Shown here piece by piece: positions 1 to 5,319 of a DNA stretch of 5,319 bases (its first letter is position 1; the number at the start of each line of letters is the position of its first letter). Source of the stretch: Alphaproteobacteria bacterium (GTDB lineage Bacteria; Pseudomonadota; Alphaproteobacteria; JAGOMX01). The position numbers were made by a program, and so were the translations under genes. The notes below the pieces were generated by a model. That model was not told where the DNA came from. It was given only the letters and a program-made list of their open reading frames with translations, and ran no database searches. The stretch spans positions 1 through 5,319 of the forward strand of contig JACVCA010000109.1 of the NCBI GenBank assembly GCA_016742295.1. Reading direction: 5' to 3'.

Positions 1-892
1 AACTACATGTATCCGTTGGGAGAAGCTTACTAAAAACGAGAAAAACATGCTCGATTATTACCATCGGTCAAAGCAGCTAGCTCACCAAAAGATAAATTCA
101 GAATTAGAGAATTTAATCCTTTGTACGCGGCATAATTATGGGTTTGGCCCACAACGAATTGCCATTTATCTTATCCGAGAACATGGTATTCATCTATCCT
201 CCTCAACCATATGGCGGCTTTTAAAAAAGTCAGCAGTAAAATCATTAAAACGCTATCGCTCTCGTTGCAAACCAAAACGTTATAGCCGAGGGATTCCAGG
301 AGAACATGTCCAAATGGAAGTAACTAAAATACGGCCAAAATATTATCAATTTACAGCTATTGATGATTGTACCAGGTTGCGTGTCTTACGCTTATATTCA
401 CAAAAAACTGCTGCAAATGCTGTGCTCTTCCTTGGTGAAGTACTAAGCGCTTTTCCTTTCCCCATTCAACGAATTTAAACCGATTGGGGCACTGAGTTTT
501 TTAATGATGCTTTACAAGAAGAGCTTATGGTCCATTATGTCAAGTTCCGCCCTATCAAGCCCAGAACACCTCACTTAAATGGCAAAATAGAAAGGTCACA
601 GCAAACAGATAAAGCAGAGTTTTATAGTCTGCTTAATTTAAAGGACTTATCTTTGCCTTTAGAAAAGCTACTTGCTGAGTGGGAGTATTTTTATAACCAT
701 AAGCGGCCTCATACTTCTGTTAAGGGCAAAACTCCTTATGAGAAGTATTTAGAACTAGAAGATAAGATACCTTTTCAAGATGAGGTAACTCAAGCTTATT
801 GGGATAGCCCAGCTGAAACAATTGTACCAAGAAACAGCAAGTACCTTGCTTGGATAAAGGAGCATAAGTTATCTTTTCTTCCTGAAATGTAG
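1..892 (+). pseudogene. IS481-like DDE transposase, 5'-truncated by the window edge and broken by an in-frame stop
   Basis: The reading frame is open from position 2, so the start and the N-terminal helix-turn-helix lie outside the window. It runs to a TAA at 476-478, then resumes in the same frame to a TAG at 890-892. Seen in the translation: a helix-turn-helix-like segment (YGFGPQRIAIYL ... SSSTIWRLLKK, about 125-230), then an rve-type integrase core with VQMEVTKI, FTAIDDCTRLRVL, TDWGTEF and HLNGKIERSQQTDKAEF. The second acidic residue (Asp, 482-484) and the final Glu (590-592) are separated by 35 residues, the D35E spacing of IS3/IS481 transposases. The first acidic position (317-319) is Glu where Asp is expected. 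The stop replaces the usual Gln of QTD, consistent with CAA to TAA. A C-terminal YNHKRPHTSVKGKTPYEKY block is typical of the family. About 296 codons are visible, against roughly 330-350 in full members. The family call is confident; the subgroup is inferred. Confidence 0.88.
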
Positions 893-913
893 CGTATGTA
901 GTGAAACATCACA
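891..913. repeat. Probable right terminal inverted repeat of the IS481-like element
   Basis: Immediately after the transposase stop, the minus strand starting at 913 reads TGTGATGTTTCACTAC. IS481-family elements usually begin TGT and end ACA, with the right end a short distance after the transposase gene. The position and the terminal ACA (911-913) fit. The left end is outside the window, so the inverted repeat and any target duplication cannot be verified here. Confidence 0.45.
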
Positions 914-961
914 ATTTTATCTTCATGAGGCTCCAAGATTAATACACACCTTATAAATTTA

Positions 962-1034
962 GAATCTTATATTAATTCTTTTTGGGCTTCCGATTTTCTT
1001 CCGGAAGTGTGATAAGAGATTTTGGCCAATCTCT
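962..1034. other. Non-coding gap between IS end and tRNA-Val with two small hairpins
   Basis: The 138 bases between the probable IS end and the tRNA hold no convincing ORF. AGAGATT at 1015-1021 can pair with AATCTCT at 1028-1034 around a six-base loop, in the 3' trailer of the minus-strand tRNA. Further left, CTTCCG occurs twice (about 988-993 and 998-1003), and CGGAAG at about 1002-1007 can pair with the first copy. Neither hairpin is followed by a U-tract on the minus strand, so they are not convincing intrinsic terminators. They may instead guide 3'-end processing of the tRNA precursor. This is a description of structure only. Confidence 0.3.
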
Positions 1035-1051
1035 AAATCCTTTAGTTTTAA

Positions 1052-1126
1052 TGGTGGGCGATGACGGGATTGAACCGCCGACCCTCTCGGTGTAAACGAG
1101 ATGCTCTACCGCTGAGCTAATCGCCC
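1052..1126 (-). tRNA. tRNA-Val (anticodon UAC), CCA encoded
   Basis: The minus strand folds into a full cloverleaf. The acceptor arm pairs GGGCGAT (1126-1120) with ATCGCCC (1062-1056), followed by discriminator A and an encoded CCA (1054-1052). The D arm is GCTC-AGCGGTA-GAGC. The anticodon arm is TCTCG / CGAGA around loop TTTACAC, which gives anticodon UAC, reading valine codons GUA/GUG. The T arm is GGCGG-TTCAATC-CCGTC with one G-U pair. The mature length is 75 nt with CCA and 72 without. A tRNA-Val just downstream of hup is a recurrent arrangement in Alphaproteobacteria. Confidence 0.97.
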
Positions 1127-1149
1127 ATTAATTCTTAATTAATGCTCTG

Positions 1150-1178
1150 AATCTACGGATAATGTTTCTTAAATGCAA
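1150..1178 (-). promoter_or_regulatory. Putative sigma70-type promoter for tRNA-Val
   Basis: On the minus strand TTGCAT (1178-1173) and TAGATT (1155-1150) are separated by exactly 17 bases, 24 bases before the tRNA 5' end. It lies between the hup terminator and the tRNA, where an independent promoter would be needed. Each box matches its consensus at four of six positions, so this is a pattern match only. Confidence 0.42.
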
Positions 1179-1227
1179 GCTCTTTATCAAGGTTAGTTTT
1201 AATTCTTAAGGGTAGAAGAGCTCCCAT

Positions 1228-1261
1228 AAAAAAAGGCGAATCATTGCAGATTCGCCTTTTT
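1228..1261 (-). terminator. Rho-independent terminator of hup
   Basis: On the minus strand, GGCGAATC pairs perfectly with GATTCGCC across a six-base loop (1243-1248). The stem is extended by A-T pairs and followed by a run of seven T (1234-1228). It starts 18 bases after the hup stop codon. The flanking A run on the other side also gives the plus strand a U-tract, so the hairpin could act in both directions. It separates hup transcription from the tRNA gene downstream. Confidence 0.9.
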
Positions 1262-1279
1262 ATATGCAAATTTTCTTTC

Positions 1280-1555
1280 TTAAGCTGCTACCGCATCTTT
1301 TAATGCTTTACCAGCCTTGAATTTTGGAAGTTTTGCGGCTGGAATCTTAATAGCTGCGCCTGTGCGTGGGTTACGCCCTGTAGTTGCAGCGCGATTTGAA
1401 ATGGAAAAAGTTCCAAATCCGACTAGGCGTACTTCTTCATTCTTTTTGAGAGCCTTAGAGATTGCTCCAAACAAAGCGTCAACAGATTTAGCGGCATCAG
1501 TTTTAGTTAGACCAGCTGCGCTAGCTACGGCGGTAATTAGATCATTTTTATTCAC
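1280..1555 (-). CDS. hup: DNA-binding protein HU
   Basis: Encodes a 91-residue HU/IHF-family protein, the usual length, which binds and bends DNA as a dimer and compacts the nucleoid. The N-terminal helical dimerisation part (MNKNDLITAVASAAGLTKTDAAKSV) is followed by the EVRLVGFGTFSI core (41-52). The beta-arm motif GRNPRTG (60-66) contains the intercalating Pro63, and the protein ends in the FKAGKALKDAV helix. The start is GTG (1555-1553), chosen because GAGGAG lies 8 bases upstream and the nearby upstream ATG is out of frame. The sequence looks like HU rather than IHF, given the generic GRNPRTGAAIKIPA arm and the lon-adjacent position typical of alphaproteobacterial hupB. It has its own promoter and terminator. 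In E. coli, HU-beta is a known substrate of Lon, encoded next door here. Confidence 0.97.
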   Translation of the reverse strand: MNKNDLITAVASAAGLTKTDAAKSVDALFGAISKALKKNEEVRLVGFGTFSISNRAATTGRNPRTGAAIKIPAAKLPKFKAGKALKDAVAA

Positions 1556-1563
1556 AGGTGTTT

Positions 1564-1569
1564 CTCCTC
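1564..1569 (-). promoter_or_regulatory. Shine-Dalgarno site fixing the GTG start of hup
   Basis: GAGGAG on the minus strand sits 8 bases before the GTG codon. It supports that GTG over other candidates: the ATG that overlaps the site is out of frame with hup. Confidence 0.8.
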
Positions 1570-1617
1570 ATAATTATTGTTTTATAAAAAAATAAATTTT
1601 TACTCAAAAACAATGCC

Positions 1618-1646
1618 AGTTTAGTTAACCTAAATCAACAGGTCAA
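1618..1646 (-). promoter_or_regulatory. Putative sigma70-type promoter of hup
   Basis: The minus strand has TTGACC (1646-1641) and TAAACT (1623-1618) with a 17-base spacer, about 60 bases before the GTG start. The -35 box matches at five of six positions and the -10 box at four of six. Transcription would begin near 1611, giving a leader of about 55 bases. A 15-base inverted repeat, TTTAG-N5-CTAAA (1620-1634), overlaps the spacer and -10 box and is a possible operator. Confidence 0.6.
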
Positions 1647-1647
1647 T

Positions 1648-1661
1648 TGCTCTAAAGAGCA
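1648..1661. repeat. Inverted repeat just upstream of the hup -35 box
   Basis: TGCTCT and AGAGCA form perfect six-base arms around a two-base AA centre. The repeat abuts the -35 box (1641-1646) with one base between them. That is a suitable place for a transcription-factor site. No known regulator motif is recognised. Confidence 0.45.
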
Positions 1662-1807
1662 TTTTTAATTTTTTTAAGGCTGATTCGTGATGTGTCTTAT
1701 TTAAAAGCATAATTTAACTCTAATAACTTTGAAAATAATTTAAGTACTCATGCTATCATATTAGATTATATATTAAATATAATTTAAATTAAAAGATATC
1801 ACCTAAT
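1662..1807. other. Very AT-rich non-coding stretch between hup and lon
   Basis: This part of the 314-base hup-lon gap is strongly AT-rich, especially 1760-1797, with short self-complementary blocks such as AATTTAAATT. No ORF with a ribosome site and no RNA gene is seen on either strand. It may act as an AT-rich upstream region for the hup promoter or simply be drifting spacer. Confidence 0.35.
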
Positions 1808-1826
1808 AAAAAAAGGATTCCTTTTT
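1808..1826 (-). terminator. Weak intrinsic terminator-like hairpin after lon
   Basis: On the minus strand AAAAAGG (1826-1820) pairs with CCTTTTT (1816-1810) around a three-base loop, and the T run continues to 1808. It lies about 44 bases after the lon stop. The stem has only two G-C pairs, so termination would be inefficient unless other factors help. Its position makes it the best candidate for the end of the clpX-lon transcript. Confidence 0.45.
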
Positions 1827-1869
1827 AAAGAAGACTTTTTTATTTGTAACAATTAAAGAGTAGCTTAAC

Positions 1870-4296
1870 TTAATGTGCAATAACTCGTCCAGATCTGGGT
1901 TTTTTACTCGTTTTAGAGGAGTTTTGATAAATCTGTATGTCTTCTTCCCATACGATAGGTTCTGGCTGCGAGACAAGGGCATGTTTCAGAACCTCTTCAG
2001 CACTATGTACCAAAATAATTTCTAACCCTGTTTTGATGTTGGCAGGAATTTCGCTGAGATCTTTTTCATTATCATCTGGAATTAAGACAGTCTTAATACC
2101 GCCACGGTGAGCTGCAAGTAATTTCTCTTTAAGCCCCCCAATCGGTAAAACGCGACCACGGAGCGTGATCTCACCAGTCATCGCAATATCTTTACGTACT
2201 GGAATTGAAGTTAGGACTGAAACGATTGAAGTAAACATTGCAATGCCCGCTGAAGGACCATCTTTAGGAATAGCGCCTTCGGGAACATGGATATGAATAT
2301 CACGCTTTTCAAAAAGAGGTGGAGCAATCCCGAATGCAGTTGATTTCGAGCGTACATAGCTTGCTGCAGCTTGGACCGATTCTTGCATAACGTCTCCAAG
2401 CTTACCTGTAATCATCATTTTACCTTTTCCAGGTAACATGACAGCCTCAATAATCAAGAGCTCTCCTCCGACTTCAGTCCAGGCTAGTCCCGTTGTAACA
2501 CCAATCAGATGATTGATTTCTGCTTCCCCAAAACGGTACCGCGGGACGCCTGCAAATTTTTCTAAATTTTCTGAAGAAAGATGAACTTTCTCACTCACGT
2601 TCATAACAAGGTCCTTTGTAGCCTTACGACATAGGTTGGCAATCTCACGTTCAAGGTTACGAACCCCTGCTTCGCGCGTATAACGTTGTACAAGAGCACG
2701 TAAAACCTCATCATCAATTTTGAACTCATGTTCTTTAAGTCCATGTTGTTCAAGCTGCTTGGGAATAAGGTGGTGTTTGGCAATCTCTATCTTCTCATCT
2801 TCTGTATATCCAGATAACCTTATGATTTCCATACGATCAAGCAGAGGTTGAGGCATATTTAAGCTGTTGGCTGTGGTCACGAACATGACATCAGAAAGGT
2901 CATAATCTACCTCTAAGTAATGGTCATTAAAGGTTGCGTTTTGCTCGGGGTCAAGAACTTCAAGTAGCGCTGAAGAAGGATCTCCTCTCCAATCCGAACC
3001 TAATTTATCAATTTCATCAAGTAGAAAGAGAGGGTTCGAGGTCTTTGCTTTTTTCATACCTTGGATGATTTTACCCGGCATTGCACCAATATAAGTGCGT
3101 CGGTGCCCACGTATTTCTGCTTCATCACGCACTCCCCCAAGTGACATGCGCACAAAGTGTCGGTCTGTTGCATTAGCAATTGATTTTCCCAAAGATGTTT
3201 TACCAACGCCTGGAGGGCCTACAAGGCATAAAATAGGGCCTTTGATTTTACCAACACGTTGCTGGACAGCAAGGTATTCGAGAATACGTTCTTTAACTTT
3301 GTACAAGCCATAATGATCTTGATCTAAAATCTTTTGGGCATCTTCTATATTATTGCGGATTTTTCCACGTTTTTTCCAAGGAATACCAATGAGCCAATCA
3401 AGATAATTTCTTACGACAGCAGCTTCTGAGGACATAGGGCTCATTGTACGAAGCTTTTTAACTTCAGAAAGTGCTTTTTCTTTAGCTTCTTTTGAAAGCT
3501 TTGTCTTCTTAATGCGGTTTTCAAGCTCACTGATTTCATCTCGGCCATCTTCAACTTCGCCTAGTTCTTTTTGGATCGCTTTCATCTGTTCGTTGAGATA
3601 GTATTCGCGTTGTGATTTTTCCATTTGGCGTTTCACACGTTTGCGAATACGACGTTCCGTTTGCATGACACTAATTTCAGCTTCCATCAGGCCACATACG
3701 CGCTCTAGACGTTGACTAATATTAGGCATTTCGAGAATGTCTTGTTTTTCCGGAATTTTGAGAGCGACATGGGCTGTAATGCTATCTGCAAGCTTACCAG
3801 GAGATTCAATTCGAGAAATTGTCGATAACGCATCAGGGGTAACTTTACCGCTTAACTTGATATATTGCTCAAACTGCGTAAGCGCAGTGCGCATAAGCAT
3901 ATCAAGTTCTTTGCTGTTACCTTCTATCTCTTCAATAGGTTCGGCGAAAGCTTGGAAATAGTCTTCGTCGCCAGCAAAACGCAAAACCCGAGCTCGTGTA
4001 ATTCCTTCTACCAGAACTTTAACAGGACCGTCAGGAAGTTTAAGCAGTTGTAAGACTGTTCCAATCGTTCCTACGTTGTAAAGATCGCGCGTCGTAGGGT
4101 CGTCTTGAACAGCATTCTTTTGGGTAACCAAAAGGATTTTTTGATCTCTTTTCATAACGTGTTCAAGAGCATGAACAGATTTTTCGCGCCCTACAAGCAA
4201 GGGAACAATCATATGAGGGAGAACAACAATATCTCGTAATGGCAGAACCGGATACAGTATGCCACTCGGTAATTCAAACTTTGCAGACTTTGTCAA
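1870..4296 (-). CDS. lon: ATP-dependent protease La (LonA)
   Basis: Complete 808-residue cytoplasmic LonA, close to the 784 residues of E. coli Lon. Lon assembles into a hexamer that unfolds and degrades damaged proteins and specific regulators. The N-terminal substrate-binding domain begins YPVLPLRDIVVLPHMIVPLLVGREKS (15-40) and spans roughly residues 10-205. A helical, charged linker follows (about 210-300, including REYYLNEQMKAIQKELGE). The AAA+ module has Walker A GPPGVGKT (360-367), Walker B LFLLDEID (423-430) and the sensor-2 region REAGVRNLER (541-550). The protease domain has the Ser682 site DGPSAG (679-684) and Lys725 in GGLKEKLLAAH. The last ~33 residues are a hydrophilic tail without motifs. 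The start is TTG (4296-4294): GAGG lies 7 bases upstream, an in-frame TGA lies just before, and the next ATG would cut into the conserved N-terminus. It follows clpX by 49 bases, suggesting partial co-transcription. No defects were seen. Confidence 0.98.
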   Translation of the reverse strand: MTKSAKFELPSGILYPVLPLRDIVVLPHMIVPLLVGREKSVHALEHVMKRDQKILLVTQKNAVQDDPTTRDLYNVGTIGTVLQLLKLPDGPVKVLVEGITRARVLRFAGDEDYFQAFAEPIEEIEGNSKELDMLMRTALTQFEQYIKLSGKVTPDALSTISRIESPGKLADSITAHVALKIPEKQDILEMPNISQRLERVCGLMEAEISVMQTERRIRKRVKRQMEKSQREYYLNEQMKAIQKELGEVEDGRDEISELENRIKKTKLSKEAKEKALSEVKKLRTMSPMSSEAAVVRNYLDWLIGIPWKKRGKIRNNIEDAQKILDQDHYGLYKVKERILEYLAVQQRVGKIKGPILCLVGPPGVGKTSLGKSIANATDRHFVRMSLGGVRDEAEIRGHRRTYIGAMPGKIIQGMKKAKTSNPLFLLDEIDKLGSDWRGDPSSALLEVLDPEQNATFNDHYLEVDYDLSDVMFVTTANSLNMPQPLLDRMEIIRLSGYTEDEKIEIAKHHLIPKQLEQHGLKEHEFKIDDEVLRALVQRYTREAGVRNLEREIANLCRKATKDLVMNVSEKVHLSSENLEKFAGVPRYRFGEAEINHLIGVTTGLAWTEVGGELLIIEAVMLPGKGKMMITGKLGDVMQESVQAAASYVRSKSTAFGIAPPLFEKRDIHIHVPEGAIPKDGPSAGIAMFTSIVSVLTSIPVRKDIAMTGEITLRGRVLPIGGLKEKLLAAHRGGIKTVLIPDDNEKDLSEIPANIKTGLEIILVHSAEEVLKHALVSQPEPIVWEEDIQIYQNSSKTSKKPRSGRVIAH

Positions 4297-4303
4297 TGAT
4301 GTG

Positions 4304-4307
4304 CCTC
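4304..4307 (-). promoter_or_regulatory. Shine-Dalgarno site fixing the TTG start of lon
   Basis: GAGG on the minus strand sits 7 bases before the TTG codon. An in-frame TGA overlaps the site (4309-4307), so no upstream start is possible in this frame. The overlapping ATG is out of frame. Confidence 0.75.
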
Positions 4308-4313
4308 ATAAAA

Positions 4314-4342
4314 ATTATAGAGAAACGTGCTCTAAATTAAAA
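4314..4342 (-). promoter_or_regulatory. Possible lon promoter with a perfect -10 box
   Basis: The minus strand carries a perfect TATAAT (4319-4314) in the short clpX-lon gap. At a 17-base spacing the -35 position is TTTTAA (4342-4337), matching consensus at only three positions. Initiation would leave a leader of only about 10 bases, with the ribosome site at its 5' end. No convincing heat-shock (sigma32) boxes were seen. A chance match is quite possible in AT-rich sequence. Confidence 0.3.
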
Positions 4343-4361
4343 AAGCTATTTTTCAGCTTTT
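4339..4361 (-). terminator. Weak terminator-like hairpin overlapping the clpX stop codon
   Basis: On the minus strand AAAAGCT (4361-4355) pairs with AGCTTTT (4347-4341) around a seven-base loop, followed by further T to 4339. The clpX TAG (4348-4346) sits in the loop and 3' arm. The stem has two G-C pairs, so it would at best attenuate read-through into lon. A ribosome terminating at the TAG would disrupt it. Confidence 0.4.
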
Positions 4362-5319
4362 CGGCTGGCTCCGTGAACAGGTTTTGCATAAATCATTAGT
4401 GGTTTTTGTCGTCCTTGCACCACTTCTTTATTAATCACAACTTCTTCTATGCCTTGAACATTAGGAAGAAAGAACATGGGATCAAGTAAGATTGATTCTA
4501 AAATGGAACGCAATCCACGTGCACCAGTCTTACGTTTAATCGCCTTTTTTGCGACTTCTGTCAAGGCATTATCTGTAAAAGTTAATTTTACATTCTCCAT
4601 TTCAAATAATTTTTGATATTGTTTGATCAAAGCATTCTTTGGTTGTGATAAAATTTCTATTAAGGCAGCTTCGTCGAGATCTTCCAAGGTAGCAACAACC
4701 GGTAAGCGCCCAACAAATTCAGGAATAAGTCCAAATTTTAAGAGATCTTCCGGTTCAATTTCTCTTAATATTTGGCCAGTTTGACGATCTTCTGGTGCTT
4801 GAACATTTGCACCAAAGCCGAGTGAAGTTCCACGGCCACGCTCACTAATAATTTTTTCAAGGCCGGCAAAGGCGCCTCCACAGATAAATAAAATGTTGGT
4901 TGTATCGACTTGTAAAAATTCTTGCTGAGGATGTTTACGCCCTCCTTGAGGGGGTACAGAAGCAATAGTACCTTCCATGATTTTTAATAAAGCTTGTTGC
5001 ACCCCTTCACCTGAGACGTCACGAGTAATAGAAGGATTATCAGATTTACGAGAGATTTTATCAACTTCATCTATATAGACAATCCCCTTCTGTGCTCGCT
5101 CTACGTTATAATCGGCAGCCTGTAGAAGCTTAAGGATAATGTTCTCTACATCCTCGCCAACGTATCCTGCCTCAGTGAGTGTGGTTGCATCCGCGATTGT
5201 AAAGGGTACATCAATAATACGTGCAAGAGTTTGAGCTAGGAGCGTCTTTCCGCATCCTGTAGGCCCTGCTAAAAGGATATTTGACTTTGCAAGCTCAACT
5301 TCATCTGAAGACGGCGACG
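4346..5319 (-). CDS. clpX: ClpX, ATP-dependent unfoldase subunit of ClpXP (N-terminus beyond window)
   Basis: The last 323 codons of clpX, open to the right edge with no frameshift; about 100 N-terminal residues, including the zinc-binding domain, are outside. ClpX is a hexameric AAA+ unfoldase that recognises tagged or damaged proteins and threads them into ClpP. Numbering from the first visible codon (5317-5315): Walker A GPTGCGKT (18-25), pore loop GYVG (51-54), Walker B IVYIDE (79-84), RKH entry loop (127-129), ClpP-docking loop LGF (166-168), arginine-finger region GRLP (203-206) and sensor-2 GARG (265-268). Cys in Walker A in place of Ser is common in alphaproteobacterial ClpX. The docking loop is LGF rather than the common IGF, a conservative variant. 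GTG at 5002-5000 is an internal valine codon (GEGVQQALLK), not a start. The TAG stop lies 49 bases before lon; clpP would be expected upstream, outside the window. Confidence 0.98.
   Translation of the reverse strand, partial: SPSSDEVELAKSNILLAGPTGCGKTLLAQTLARIIDVPFTIADATTLTEAGYVGEDVENIILKLLQAADYNVERAQKGIVYIDEVDKISRKSDNPSITRDVSGEGVQQALLKIMEGTIASVPPQGGRKHPQQEFLQVDTTNILFICGGAFAGLEKIISERGRGTSLGFGANVQAPEDRQTGQILREIEPEDLLKFGLIPEFVGRLPVVATLEDLDEAALIEILSQPKNALIKQYQKLFEMENVKLTFTDNALTEVAKKAIKRKTGARGLRSILESILLDPMFFLPNVQGIEEVVINKEVVQGRQKPLMIYAKPVHGASRKAEK

Noticed and set aside
474..480. TTTAAAC resembles a -1 frameshift slippery heptamer at the transposase stop, suggesting programmed recoding.
   Set aside because: The heptamer is in the wrong phase for the incoming frame, and the coding sequence continues in the same frame after the stop, so a frameshift would not restore the protein.
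527..892. A separate small gene for the C-terminal part of the transposase.
   Set aside because: It is in the same frame as the upstream part, and the 16 codons between (479-526) encode the conserved TDWGTEFF block, so it is the remainder of one broken gene.
1317..1595. Plus-strand ORF of 92 codons opposite hup.
   Set aside because: It lies antisense to a clear HU gene, shows no family motifs, and is a shadow of the HU codons.
2211..2783. Minus-strand ORFs of about 60 codons overlapping lon in another frame.
   Set aside because: They are alternative-frame readings of conserved Lon sequence without support of their own.
3095..4053. Several plus-strand ORFs of 62-74 codons within lon.
   Set aside because: They are antisense to an intact, highly conserved Lon frame and have no recognisable domains.
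4765..4965. Minus-strand 66-codon ORF inside clpX.
   Set aside because: It is an out-of-frame reading of conserved clpX coding sequence.
5000..5002. GTG as the clpX start, giving a 218-residue protein and implying a truncated gene.
   Set aside because: The frame stays open to the right edge and encodes Walker A, the pore loop and Walker B upstream of this codon; it is an internal valine.

Overview
The window reads as chromosomal sequence from an AT-rich alphaproteobacterium. The gene order clpX - lon - hup - tRNA-Val(UAC), all on the minus strand, is the classic alphaproteobacterial protein-quality-control cluster, in which clpP normally precedes clpX. The AT-rich base composition and the presence of a decayed insertion sequence suggest a host-associated lineage, possibly of the Holosporales type, but that placement is inference and was not tested.

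Layout, left to right. Positions 1-892 carry the C-terminal two thirds or more of an IS481-like DDE transposase on the plus strand, running in from the left edge. It is a pseudogene: an in-frame TAA sits at 476-478, exactly where the family has the Gln of its Q-T-D motif. A probable right terminal repeat ends in ACA at 913. Positions 914-1051 are non-coding, with two small hairpins. A complete tRNA-Val with encoded CCA lies at 1052-1126 (minus), with a plausible promoter at 1150-1178. A strong hairpin terminator (1228-1261) closes the hup gene (1280-1555, minus, GTG start). The 314-base hup-lon gap holds a good sigma70-type hup promoter, two short inverted repeats and a weak lon terminator. 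lon (1870-4296, minus, TTG start) encodes a complete 808-residue LonA. After a 49-base gap comes clpX (4346 to the right edge, minus), intact in all that is visible but lacking its N-terminal zinc-binding region because the window ends.

How the genes work together: ClpX (with ClpP, expected just beyond the right edge) and Lon are the main soluble ATP-dependent unfoldase/protease systems, and HU is the nucleoid architectural protein; E. coli HU-beta is a known Lon substrate. A weak terminator-like hairpin overlapping the clpX stop and a possible promoter before lon suggest that lon can be transcribed partly independently of clpX. hup has its own promoter and terminator.

I found no novel system. 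The points most worth a second look are the doubly damaged transposase, the two non-AUG starts (lon TTG, hup GTG) set by good Shine-Dalgarno sequences, the clpX-stop hairpin, and the inverted repeats at the hup promoter.
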